Origin: Pedococcus_A sp963730585
GTDB taxonomy: Bacteria; Actinomycetota; Actinomycetes; Actinomycetales; Dermatophilaceae
Direction: 5' to 3'
Assembly: GCA_963730585.1 (NCBI GenBank)
Contig: CAVSSL010000006.1
Location: forward strand, 124,001-188,000
Length of the DNA: 64,000 nucleotides
In this document: positions 7,028 through 16,910 of the stretch, in pieces
How positions within the stretch are numbered: the stretch's first letter is position 1
Layout of the letters: each line of letters begins with the position of its first letter
Position numbers and translations under genes: made by a program
Notes under the pieces: generated by a model
Database searches by the model: none
Seen by the model: the letters and a program-made list of their open reading frames with translations, nothing else
What the model was told of the DNA's origin: nothing

Positions 7028-8827
7028 TTACGGAACTTTTTCCGCAGCCTTCCCAGCCACCCCGGAACGCTCGTCGCGCCACGAGTGCCACAGCGCGGCA
7101 TACGGGCCCTCGGCGGCCAGCAGCTCGTGGTGCGTGCCGATCTCGCTGACCAGCCCGTCCTCCACCACCGCGACCCGGTCGGCGTCGTGGGCCGTGTGCA
7201 GCCGGTGGGCGATCGCGACCACGGTGCGGCCCTCGACGACCGCGGCCAGCGAGCGCTCGAGGTGCCGCGCCGCGCGGGGGTCGAGCAGCGAGGTGGCCTC
7301 GTCGAGCACCAGGGTGTGGGGGTCGGCCAGCACCAGCCGGGCCAGCGCCACCTGTTGGGCCTGCGCCTCGCTGAGCCGGTGCCCGCCGCTGCCCACCACC
7401 GTGTCGAGGCCGTCGGGGAGCGCGAGCGCCCACCGGTCGGCGTCGACGGCCACCAGCGCCTCGAGCAGGGTCGCCCGGTCGGCGCCCGGTCGGGCCAGCA
7501 GCAGGTTGTCGGCCAGGGTGCCCACGAAGACGTGGTGCTCCTGGGTCACGAGGGCGACCTGGGTGCGCAGGTCGCCCAGCTCGAGGTCGACCAGTGGCAC
7601 GCCGCCCACCGAGACGGTGCCCTCACGGGGTCCGTCGATGCCGGCCATGAGGCGGCCCAGGGTCGACTTGCCCGCGCCCGAGGGGCCGACGATGGCCAGC
7701 CGCTCGCCGGGCACGAGGTCGAGGCTGACGCCGCGCAGCACGTCGCGGCCGCTGCGGTAGGCGTAGTGGACGCCGTCGACGTCGAGCCGGTCGCCGTCGG
7801 GGCGGGCGCCGGTGGCCACGCGGTCGGCCGGCACCTCGCCCACGCCGATGACGCGGGCGAGCGAGGTGGCGCCGACCTGGATCTCGTCGAGCCACATCAG
7901 CACCTCGTCGAGCGGCCCCACCATCTGGTGGATGAAGAGGGTGACCGCGGTGGCGGCACCTGCGGTGACGTGGCCGTTCATGGCCAGGAAGCCGCCCCAC
8001 AGCACCGACCCGGCGACCGGGATGAAGTAGCCGAGCTCGACGAAGGGGAACCAGCGCAGGCGCAGCCCGAGGGTGTAGCGCTCCGCCTCGAAGCAGTCGC
8101 CGAGCGCCTCGTCGAACTGGCGCCGCCGGGCCGGGCCGAGCGAGAGGGCGTCGATGGTGCGGGCGCCGTCCACCGTCTCGGAGACCACGCCGTTGAGGCT
8201 GGCGTAGGTCGCCCGCTCCCACAGGTACCCCTTGCCCGCGTGACGCAGGTAGCGCCGGGTCGAGAACCAGTAGAACGGCAGGCCGAGCAGCATCGGCAGG
8301 GTCGCCAGCGGCGAGGTGAGCAGGGCCGCCACCACCGTCATGACGATCGTGACCGAGGCGACGAAGATCGAGGGGATGCCGAAGCGCACGACGTGCGAGA
8401 GCGCCTCGACGTCGTTGGTGGTGCGCGCGACGAGGTCGCCGGTGCCGGCCCGCTCCACCGTCGACAGCGGCAGGTTGACCGCCCGGCCGATGAACTGCTC
8501 GCGCAGCTCGGCGAAGACCGTCTCCCCGAGCACCAGCGAGGCGCGCCGGGCCGTCCACGTCAGGGCGGTCTGGAGCACGACGGCGCCGGCCAGCATCATC
8601 GCCAACCGGTCGACCTCGGCCAGCGTGCCGTCGCCGCTGACGGTGTCGACGAGCCGGCCCACCAGCCACGGCCCGGCGAGGGCGGCCAGCGCCGCGAGGG
8701 CGTGCAGCACGATGACGACGGACAGGTAGCGGCCGTGCCGCCGCACCAGCCCGCGCGTGTGCCGCACCACGGCGGCCGTGTCGGCGATCGGGAGCGTCCG
8801 TCGCGCGTGGTCGGTCACCATGCCCAT
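7028..8827 (-). CDS. heterodimeric ABC exporter, subunit with intact Walker motifs
   Basis: A 599-residue half-transporter: a six-helix exporter-type membrane domain (about residues 35-310) fused to a nucleotide-binding domain. Walker A is GPSGAGKST (about 378-386) and Walker B LVLDEATSLLD (about 503-513), both canonical. The ABC signature is degenerate: LSEAQAQQ replaces LSGGQ (about 484). It therefore supplies one good ATP half-site and one poor one. ATG 8827 follows the stop of the partner gene after a single base (TGACATG), so the two are co-translated. The substrate is unknown; such pairs export lipids, peptides or drugs. Confidence 0.9.
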   Translation of the reverse strand: MGMVTDHARRTLPIADTAAVVRHTRGLVRRHGRYLSVVIVLHALAALAALAGPWLVGRLVDTVSGDGTLAEVDRLAMMLAGAVVLQTALTWTARRASLVLGETVFAELREQFIGRAVNLPLSTVERAGTGDLVARTTNDVEALSHVVRFGIPSIFVASVTIVMTVVAALLTSPLATLPMLLGLPFYWFSTRRYLRHAGKGYLWERATYASLNGVVSETVDGARTIDALSLGPARRRQFDEALGDCFEAERYTLGLRLRWFPFVELGYFIPVAGSVLWGGFLAMNGHVTAGAATAVTLFIHQMVGPLDEVLMWLDEIQVGATSLARVIGVGEVPADRVATGARPDGDRLDVDGVHYAYRSGRDVLRGVSLDLVPGERLAIVGPSGAGKSTLGRLMAGIDGPREGTVSVGGVPLVDLELGDLRTQVALVTQEHHVFVGTLADNLLLARPGADRATLLEALVAVDADRWALALPDGLDTVVGSGGHRLSEAQAQQVALARLVLADPHTLVLDEATSLLDPRAARHLERSLAAVVEGRTVVAIAHRLHTAHDADRVAVVEDGLVSEIGTHHELLAAEGPYAALWHSWRDERSGVAGKAAEKVP

Positions 8828-8828
8828 G

Positions 8829-10559
8829 TCAGTCCTCCTCCCCGCGGGTGACGATCGAGCGGTATGCCGCGTGCCCGGTCAGCAGCTCGTGGTGGGTGCC
8901 GGTGGCGGTCACCACCCCGTCCTCGACGAGGACGACCTCGTCGGCCTCGCCGAGCACCAGCGGGCTGGCCGTGGTGACCACGGTGGTGCGCCCCCGCCGG
9001 GCGGCGGCCAGGCGCGTCGCGATGCGGGCCTCGGTGTGGGCGTCGACCGCGCTGGTCGGCTCCACCAGCACGAGCACCTCGGGGTCGACGAGCAGCGCCC
9101 GGGCCAGGGCGAGCCGCTGGCGCTGGCCACCGGAGTAGGAGCGGCCGCGCTCCTCGACGAGCCCGTCGAGGCCGTCGGGCACCGCCTCCAGCACGTCGAG
9201 CGCGCTGGCCACCTCGAGGGCGGCGTGCACCTGCTGGTCGGAGTCGGCCACCCGCCCGGCGAGCAGCCCGTCGCGCAGCCGGCCCGTGAACAGCCTCGGG
9301 TCGGCCTCGCTGACGACGATGCGCTCGCGCACCTCGACCAGGGCCAGGTCGTCGAGCCGGCGGTCGCCCCACGTCGTCTCGTGGCGGCCCGGGCCGTGCC
9401 GGCCCAGCCGGTCGGCGATGGCGGCGGTCTCCTCCGGGCGTGCCGAGACGAGCGCGGTCAGGCGACCCGCGCGCACCCGCAGCCCCGAGAGCGGGTCGAC
9501 CAGGTCGTCCGACGGCTCAGGCAGCGTCGCCGCGCCCGGCGTCCCCGGCTCCTGGTCCGGCTCCACCGCCAGGATCCGCAGCACCTTGCGGGCCCCGATG
9601 TGGGCGCGGACGAACCGGTCGACGAACTCGGTGACGGTGCGCAGCGGCATGGTGAGGAACGCGGCATACCCGTAGAAGGCCACGAGCTGGCCGGCGGTGA
9701 TCTGGCCGTCGAGCGCGAAGCGGGCCCCGATCCACGTCACGAGCACCACGAAGATGCCGGGGAGCAGCACCTGCGCGGAGTCGAGCCCCGCCTGCACGCC
9801 GGCCACCCGCACGCCGACCCGGCGCACGTGCTGCGACTGCTGCTCGTAGCGGCGCAGGAAGGTCTGCTCGCCGCCGATGCCGCGCAGCACCCGCAGACCC
9901 GCCACGGTGTCGGCGCCGAGGGTGGTGAGGCGGCCGGTCTGCTCGCGCTGGTCGGCCTGCCGGCGCTGCAGCGGTCGCACGATGAACGACAGGAGCGACA
10001 GCAGCACCGGGCCGCCGAGCAGCACCAGCCAGCCCAGCGGGGGCGAGGCCGCCAGCAGGATCGAGCCCACCACGACGTAGCTGACGAGGGCCCCGGTGAA
10101 GCGACCGGCCACGTCGAAGAGGCCGCCGATGCGCATGACGTCGCTGGCGAAGACCGCGATGACCTCACCGGCGGGGATCCTCCTGGTGAGCGCCGGACCG
10201 GTCTCCTCGATGCCGCGGGCCGTCAGCTGGGCGCTGCGGTAGGAGGCGCTGAGCCAGTTCTGCACGGCCAGGTAGTGCCGCGCCGCTCCGGCGGCCGCGG
10301 CCACACCGCCGAGGGCCAGGATGACCAGGGCCCAGCGCGCCAGGCCGGCCCAGTCGCCGGGGACGATGCCCTCGTCGATGCCGCGGCCCACGGCCGCGGG
10401 CATGAGCGCGAGCGACACCATCCAGACCGCGCCGGCGACGAGCACGAGCAGCTGGATCCGCCACTGCCGCAGGGCCAGCCACAGCAGGAAGCGCAACGGA
10501 CCCCGGGTGTCCGGGGTGCCTGGTTCCGAGGTCAGTGGCGAGCGCATCAGGCTGCCCAC
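8829..10559 (-). CDS. heterodimeric ABC exporter, partner with degenerate nucleotide site
   Basis: A 576-residue half-transporter, first gene of the exporter operon. The membrane domain spans about residues 25-320. In the nucleotide-binding domain the signature YSGGQRQR (about 473) is intact, but no Walker A glycine-lysine loop is present: the corresponding stretch reads ALVSARPEETAA. Walker B reads LVLVEPTSAVD, so the magnesium-binding aspartate is replaced by valine while the following glutamate remains. The defects are complementary to those of the other subunit, leaving one functional ATP site per dimer. ATG 10559 or 10547 could be the start. Divergent from SURF1 with a 59-base gap. Confidence 0.9.
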   Translation of the reverse strand: MGSLMRSPLTSEPGTPDTRGPLRFLLWLALRQWRIQLLVLVAGAVWMVSLALMPAAVGRGIDEGIVPGDWAGLARWALVILALGGVAAAAGAARHYLAVQNWLSASYRSAQLTARGIEETGPALTRRIPAGEVIAVFASDVMRIGGLFDVAGRFTGALVSYVVVGSILLAASPPLGWLVLLGGPVLLSLLSFIVRPLQRRQADQREQTGRLTTLGADTVAGLRVLRGIGGEQTFLRRYEQQSQHVRRVGVRVAGVQAGLDSAQVLLPGIFVVLVTWIGARFALDGQITAGQLVAFYGYAAFLTMPLRTVTEFVDRFVRAHIGARKVLRILAVEPDQEPGTPGAATLPEPSDDLVDPLSGLRVRAGRLTALVSARPEETAAIADRLGRHGPGRHETTWGDRRLDDLALVEVRERIVVSEADPRLFTGRLRDGLLAGRVADSDQQVHAALEVASALDVLEAVPDGLDGLVEERGRSYSGGQRQRLALARALLVDPEVLVLVEPTSAVDAHTEARIATRLAAARRGRTTVVTTASPLVLGEADEVVLVEDGVVTATGTHHELLTGHAAYRSIVTRGEED

Positions 10560-10606
10560 GGTAGGTCCGGGGCGAGGCTGGGCGACACTGGTTTTCCGGG
10601 CTCACG

Positions 10607-10621
10607 TAGCCTGAGGAGGTG
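10607..10621 (+). promoter_or_regulatory. leaderless promoter -10 of the SURF1 gene
   Basis: TAGCCT (10607-10612) is six bases before GTG 10619. AGGAGG directly abuts the GTG with no spacer, so it cannot act as a normal ribosome binding site here. Confidence 0.6.
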
Positions 10622-11443
10622 CTGCGAACCGCCCTCAAGCCCCGCTGGCTTGGCCTGTTCGCGGTGCTCGTCGCCATCCTCGTCTCGTTCACCTGGCTGG
10701 GGCTGTGGCAGCTCGACGTCGCCAAGGACAAGGGACGCGCCGAGGCGGTGGAGAGCGCGTCCGCGCGGCCCGTGGTCGACCTCGCGACCGTGGTGGGCCC
10801 GCACCAGCAGTTCCCCGCCGACGGCTCGGGCCGTCGGGTGAGCGCGACCGGCTCGTATGCCGCGGACGGCCAGGTCCTCGTGGCGCCCCGCCGCCTCGAC
10901 GGCCGCACCGGCTGGTGGGTCGTGTCGCCCTTCGTCGTCGACGGGACCGGCGGCACCCTGGCCGTGGTGCGCGGGTTCACGACCGACCCGGCCGCCGTCC
11001 CGGCTCCACCCGGCGGCACGCTGACCCTCGTCGGCTCGCTGGCACCGGGGGAGTCGCCGGCGGAGGCGCCCGCTGCCTCGTCCGCCGGTACCGACCCCGT
11101 GCTGGGGTCGATCGACCTCGCCGTGCTCGTCAACCGCTGGCACGGCGACCTCTACAACGCCTTCGCCTTCGCGGTCGAGGAGCGCGGCGGTGAGGGAGCG
11201 CAGGTGGACCCGGCGCCCCTCGAGCGGGTGCCGCCGCCCACGGTCGGTGAGGGGGGCCTGCAGTGGCGCAACGCGGCATACGCGCTGCAGTGGTGGATCT
11301 TCGCCGCGTTCGCGGCCTACATGTGGTTCAGGATGGTCCGCGACGACGCGGAGCGTGACCGCCGCGAGGCGGTGCCGGTCACGGCGCAGGCACAGGCAGA
11401 GGCCCCGACCGGGGCACCAGAAGAGGAGAAGAGCAGCACGTGA
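10619..11443 (+). CDS. SURF1-family cytochrome oxidase assembly protein
   Basis: A 274-residue membrane protein. An N-terminal helix (WLGLFAVLVAILVSFTWLGL, about residues 9-28) is followed by the WQLDVAKDKGR motif of SURF1, an extracytoplasmic domain and a second helix near the C-terminus (about 225-243, ALQWWIFAAFAAYMWF). SURF1 proteins assist assembly of the haem-copper oxidase. The gene opens a run of overlapping genes: its TGA overlaps the GTG of the DUF3817 gene. No oxidase subunit genes are in the window. Confidence 0.88.
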   Translation: MLRTALKPRWLGLFAVLVAILVSFTWLGLWQLDVAKDKGRAEAVESASARPVVDLATVVGPHQQFPADGSGRRVSATGSYAADGQVLVAPRRLDGRTGWWVVSPFVVDGTGGTLAVVRGFTTDPAAVPAPPGGTLTLVGSLAPGESPAEAPAASSAGTDPVLGSIDLAVLVNRWHGDLYNAFAFAVEERGGEGAQVDPAPLERVPPPTVGEGGLQWRNAAYALQWWIFAAFAAYMWFRMVRDDAERDRREAVPVTAQAQAEAPTGAPEEEKSST

Positions 11444-11774
11444 ACGAGATCCGCGACCCGCAGGCAGCCCACAAGGCCCTGACCTTCTTCAAGGTGATGG
11501 CCTTCATCGTCGGCATCGGCCTGCTGGTCCTCGTGGCCGAGATGGTCCTGCGCTACGGGTTCGACAACCACGCCCTCGACTGGTGGCCCCAGCCGCACGG
11601 CTTCATCTACATGCTCTACCTGGTCGCGACGGCCAACCTCGGCTTCAAGGTCGGCTGGGGGCTGGGGAAGATGGTGCTCGTCATGCTGGCCGGCTGTGTG
11701 CCGTTCCTCTCCTTCGTGGTCGAGCGATCAGTGGCGCGGGAGGTCGAGGGCCGGCTCGCAGGTAGCCTTGCCCT

Positions 11775-11778
<4 letters not shown>
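11440..11778 (+). CDS. DUF3817 membrane protein
   Basis: A 112-residue protein with three predicted membrane helices (about residues 20-40, 53-73, 76-98). The segments RYGF and HGFIYMLYL with the spacing between them match the DUF3817 family, which in actinobacteria is commonly found beside SURF1 and guaA, as here. The function is unknown. Its 3' end contains the predicted guaA promoter and overlaps the guaA start codon (GTGA). Confidence 0.82.
11763..11777 (+). promoter_or_regulatory. internal leaderless promoter -10 of guaA
   Basis: TAGCCT (11763-11768) inside the end of the DUF3817 gene lies six bases before GTG 11775, so guaA may be transcribed independently of SURF1/DUF3817. Confidence 0.5.
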
Positions 11779-13441
<1,663 letters not shown>

Positions 13442-13443
13442 CG

Positions 13444-14157
13444 TTGAGCGGGGGCACGTTCAGTCGTGAGCTGATGCGTCACGTGCTGGTCGGCCCGCCG
13501 CTGAGGCTGGCCACGCGTCTGCGGGTGGAGGGCCGGGAGCACGTCCCGCCGACGGGTCCGCTCATCGTCGCCTCCAACCACCTGTCGTTCATCGACTCGA
13601 TCGTCATCCCGCTCGCCTGCCGCCGGCAGGTGCACTTCCTCGGCAAGGCGGAGTACTTCCAGGGCACGGGGCTGCGCGGTGCGGTGGTGCGGTGGTTCCA
13701 CTCGACGGCCGGGACCATCCCGGTCGACCGCAGCGACCCGCGCGCCGCGGTGAGGTCGCTCGAGCTCGGCGAGGAGGTGCTGCGCCGGGGTGAGGCGTTC
13801 GGCGTCTACCCCGAAGGCACCCGCTCACCGGACGGACGGCTGCACCGTGGGCGCACGGGCGTGGCCCGGATGGCGTTGAGCAGCGGGGCAACGCTCCTGC
13901 CGTGTGCCGTCATCGGCACCGACAGGGTGCAGCCGCCGGGGTCGAACGGCATGCGGCCCGCCAAGGTGACGGTTCGCTTCGGTGCCCCCATCGACGTCGA
14001 GGGGCTGGCGCAGCGGTACGAGAAGGCTGCCCTGCTGCGCGCCGTCACCGACGCGACCATGGACGCCATCGCCGAGCTGGGCGGGCAGGAGCGCTCCGGC
14101 CGCTACGCCAGCGACGTCAAGGCGGAGCTCGCTGCCCGTGAGCCCAGCGGCGCCTGA
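13444..14157 (+). CDS. lysophospholipid acyltransferase (PlsC-like)
   Basis: A 237-residue 1-acylglycerol-3-phosphate acyltransferase family protein. The catalytic H-x4-D motif is NHLSFID (about residues 45-51) and the substrate motif YPEGTRSPDG is at about 121-130. The product is phosphatidic acid or a related phospholipid; soluble or peripheral. TTG 13444, four bases after the guaA stop, gives the full frame; ATG 13474 is a credible alternative. Its 3' end overlaps the GNAT-like gene by 20 bases. Confidence 0.85.
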   Translation: MSGGTFSRELMRHVLVGPPLRLATRLRVEGREHVPPTGPLIVASNHLSFIDSIVIPLACRRQVHFLGKAEYFQGTGLRGAVVRWFHSTAGTIPVDRSDPRAAVRSLELGEEVLRRGEAFGVYPEGTRSPDGRLHRGRTGVARMALSSGATLLPCAVIGTDRVQPPGSNGMRPAKVTVRFGAPIDVEGLAQRYEKAALLRAVTDATMDAIAELGGQERSGRYASDVKAELAAREPSGA

Positions 14158-14894
14158 CCCCGACACCCGGCCCGACGCCCTGCCCGACCCGCGGGCGGTC
14201 CGTGCGGCGGTCGCCAACGTGGCCTGGTGCGACACGGTATGCCGCGTGCACGGCATACCGGGGTCCGTCGCCCACGGCGTGTGGCTGGCGGGTGGCCAGC
14301 CCCCGCCGTTCTACCCCCACGTCGTGACGCTGCGGCCCGGGCTGGAAGCCGCCGAGGTGGCGCAGGCCGTGCCTCAGCGGCAAGGGGCCTCGGTCAAGGA
14401 CAGCTTCGGCGACGTGGACCTGGGCGGTCACGGCTTCGAGGTGCTGCTCGAAGCGGAGTGGGTCTGGCTCGAGGCCGAGTCGCCGACCGCGCCGTCTGGG
14501 CCCGCCGCGGGGTCTGCGACGACGACGCCCACCGCCGGCCCCACCTGGGTGGAGGTCGCCGACGGAGCGGCGCTGGGGGAGTGGGCCGCGCCGAGTGGCC
14601 AGGCCGACACGTTCCCGCCCGAGCTCCTGGCGGACCCGGGGGTCCGGTTCGTCACCGCCCGGGCCGACGGGGAGGTGGTGGGGCGGGCGGCCCTCTGCCT
14701 CGGGAGCCGGGGTCGTCGGCGTGAGCAACGTCTGGTGCGGTGGGTCCGGGGTGTGGGAGACGCTCGGTGGGGCGGTCTCCCGACTGTTCCCCGGCCGCCC
14801 CGTGGCCGGCTACGAACGGGGCCCCGACCTCGCCGAGGCGGTGGCGGCGGGGTTCGTGCCGGTCGGACGTCTGCGCGTCTGGGTGCGCCGCTGA
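14138..14894 (+). CDS. GNAT-like protein, broken by one frameshift
   Basis: Starting at GTG 14138 the frame encodes VAWCDTVCRVHGIPG and continues to about base 14700. The remainder, with SNVWCG and a C-terminal AAGFVPVGRLRVWVRR resembling the last strands of an acetyltransferase fold, is in the next frame. One extra base near 14700-14706 (in a G-rich run) would reconcile both halves into about 250 residues. The N-terminal half is not a domain I recognise. Actinobacteria carry such proteins next to plsC-like genes, but acetyltransferase function is an inference from the C-terminal half only. Confidence 0.6.
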
Positions 14895-14922
14895 CGGCGG
14901 TCCGGCGCCGTTGGGTGGGTCG

Positions 14923-15741
14923 CTACCGCGGGTCGAGCGGCACCACTCGCGCCGGGACGACCCAGGGGAACGGCGGTCGAAGCCGGCCGGAACGCCGGTA
15001 CATCACGAGCACGATCGGCGAAGCCCACCAGGCCGCGGGGACCAGGGCCACGCCCAGCGCGGCCGGCCACCACGCGTGCGCCACCAGCCACCCGGCCAGG
15101 ACGAGCGCGACCGCGAGGAGGAGCGAGCCCATCTGGAGCAGACCCGCCATCAGCAGCCCGGCGCGTTCCACCTGCTGCCCGTGCACGAGGGCGGCGTTCC
15201 ACACCGACACCACCTCGTCCATCGTGGTCAGCTCGACCGGCTCCGTGCCCTCGTCCTCGGCCACCTGCGCCACCGAGGCGAAGTGGTGCACCAGGATCTC
15301 CGTCGGACCGCCCTCGACGACCCGCACCACCCTCCCGCGTGCCGCCTGACGGGTCATCTCCACGTCCACGTCGGCGAGCCAGCGCGCTTGCCGCATGCGC
15401 CGCGGCCAGGGCGGCACGGCTGGCCACCGCAGCAGGGTCTCGACCAGGACGCCGTTCGCCATGATGCTGCGGACTCGCACGCTGGGGGCGCCATGCATGT
15501 CGCTGACCTCCACCAGGGTCGTGCCATCGGGAGTGGCGAGCACCGGCGCCGGCCGTTCGAGCTGTTGGAGGAAGTAGGCGTTGGTGTCCTCGTCGTAGGC
15601 GTTGGCCCACGCCATCGTGCCGTCCTCGCCGTCGTCGAAGACGAGGCAGCCGGCCGGGACCAGGCCGGTGTCGAGGAACGCGTGGACGAGCTCAGGGTGG
15701 CTGGCGTACTCGACCAGCCACGGTGCTTCCCGGTAGTGCAT
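14923..15741 (-). CDS. uncharacterised protein with C-terminal membrane helices
   Basis: A 272-residue protein I cannot place in a family. Residues 1-180 look soluble and acidic, with several short beta-rich segments; two hydrophobic helices follow (about 195-215 and 220-240, including LLLAVALVLAGWLVAHAW), ending in a basic tail. ATG 15741 is used. It is convergent with the GNAT-like gene (28-base gap) and divergent from the lipoprotein gene. An intracellular soluble part on a hairpin membrane anchor is plausible. Confidence 0.6.
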   Translation of the reverse strand: MHYREAPWLVEYASHPELVHAFLDTGLVPAGCLVFDDGEDGTMAWANAYDEDTNAYFLQQLERPAPVLATPDGTTLVEVSDMHGAPSVRVRSIMANGVLVETLLRWPAVPPWPRRMRQARWLADVDVEMTRQAARGRVVRVVEGGPTEILVHHFASVAQVAEDEGTEPVELTTMDEVVSVWNAALVHGQQVERAGLLMAGLLQMGSLLLAVALVLAGWLVAHAWWPAALGVALVPAAWWASPIVLVMYRRSGRLRPPFPWVVPARVVPLDPR

Positions 15742-15868
15742 CGTCGTCCCCCCAGCCGCGTGTGTGCGGGCACACCGTAGGGGTTGGCCAGGCGGGTCGG
15801 CGGTCCGAACGGGTCGGCGTCCACCGTTCGGCCCACCCCGCGATCGGGTGGCACCCGGGCTACCCTCG

Positions 15869-16804
15869 ATGCCCGTGCGGCACACCCTCTGGATCACCCT
15901 CGTGGCCCTGCTCCTCGCTGCCTGCGGCGGAGGAGGGGCTGGCCGCGCTGTGGGAACGAGCAACGCGACACCGACGGCGACGCCGTCGACCTCGGCGCCG
16001 AGCAGCGCTACGACAAGCCGCACGACCACGCGAACCGCCACGCCGACCACGAAGCGGACCACCACGACGCCGCCCGCCCCGAAGAAGACCGCCACCGTGA
16101 AGCCCTCGCCGAAGCCCAAGCCCCGTCCCGTCGGACTGGTGGGTGACACCCGCAACGCCCTGGCCTTCGCGCCGCTGGGCAACCCGGGAGCGGTGACCGT
16201 CGAGGGGTCGGTGCCCAGCTACCGGGCGTGGTCGACCTCCAAGGTGCTCGTGGTGGCGGCCTTCCTCGACACCGTGGTGGACGGTGACCCGAGCCGGCTG
16301 ACGTCGACGCAGCGCACCCAGGTCAGGAGGGCGCTGACCGAGTCGCACATGGAGTCGACGATCGCGCTGCGCGACCAGATCCCCGGCAGCCCGGGCGCGG
16401 CGATCACCGCCGTCCTGCGGTCCGTCGGCGACACGACGACCGTCGCGCCGGACCGCTCCCAGGGCTCGATGCAGTGGACCATCCGGCAGCAGGTGAAGTT
16501 CATGGCTGCCCTGTATGCCGGTCGCGTCGTCTCCCGCTCGGCCAGCGCCTACATCCTGAAGTCGATGCAGCCCATCGAGGCACACCGGTGGGGGCTCGGG
16601 ACCATCGGCGCTGGGGCCTTCAAGGGTGGCTGGCTCCGCAGCGACACCGAGACCCGCCAGATGGGCATCGTCAACGGGTACGCCGTGGCCATCATCACCG
16701 CGGGAGTGGGGCCGGCCGTCGTGCAGACCGACGGGGACGCTGCCCACGTGGAGCAGATGAACCACCTGGCCAGCGTGCTGAAGCGGCGCCTCGCCGCGCA
16801 GTGA
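15869..16804 (+). CDS. beta-lactamase-fold lipoprotein
   Basis: A roughly 310-residue exported protein. The signal peptide ends in the lipobox LLAACGG; a Thr/Pro/Lys-rich linker (about residues 28-90) then connects to a serine-hydrolase domain. The nucleophile motif S-x-x-K is in WSTSKVLVV, and FKGGW near the C-terminus takes the place of the KTG triad. This matches class A beta-lactamase-like or DD-peptidase-like folds but with weak active-site conservation, so hydrolytic activity is uncertain. TACCCT (15861-15866) is too close to ATG 15869 but well spaced to GTG 15875, which may be the true leaderless start. Confidence 0.72.
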   Translation: MPVRHTLWITLVALLLAACGGGGAGRAVGTSNATPTATPSTSAPSSATTSRTTTRTATPTTKRTTTTPPAPKKTATVKPSPKPKPRPVGLVGDTRNALAFAPLGNPGAVTVEGSVPSYRAWSTSKVLVVAAFLDTVVDGDPSRLTSTQRTQVRRALTESHMESTIALRDQIPGSPGAAITAVLRSVGDTTTVAPDRSQGSMQWTIRQQVKFMAALYAGRVVSRSASAYILKSMQPIEAHRWGLGTIGAGAFKGGWLRSDTETRQMGIVNGYAVAIITAGVGPAVVQTDGDAAHVEQMNHLASVLKRRLAAQ

Positions 16805-16889
16805 GGCGAGGCGGTGGTGGGTCTTGACCCGCGGGTCGCGGTGCTTCAGTTCCTTTGTGGATGACGCGGCTCCTGTCGGTGCCACCCAC

Positions 16890-16910
16890 TAGAATCGAAC
16901 ACATGTTCGA
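16890..16910 (+). promoter_or_regulatory. LexA SOS box overlapping -10 and start codon
   Basis: TCGAACACATGTTCGA (16895-16910) is a perfect inverted repeat matching the actinobacterial LexA box TCGAAC-N4-GTTCGA. Its centre contains the ATG (16903), and its first base is the last base of the -10 hexamer TAGAAT (16890-16895). LexA bound here would block both RNA polymerase and the leaderless start. Confidence 0.88.
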
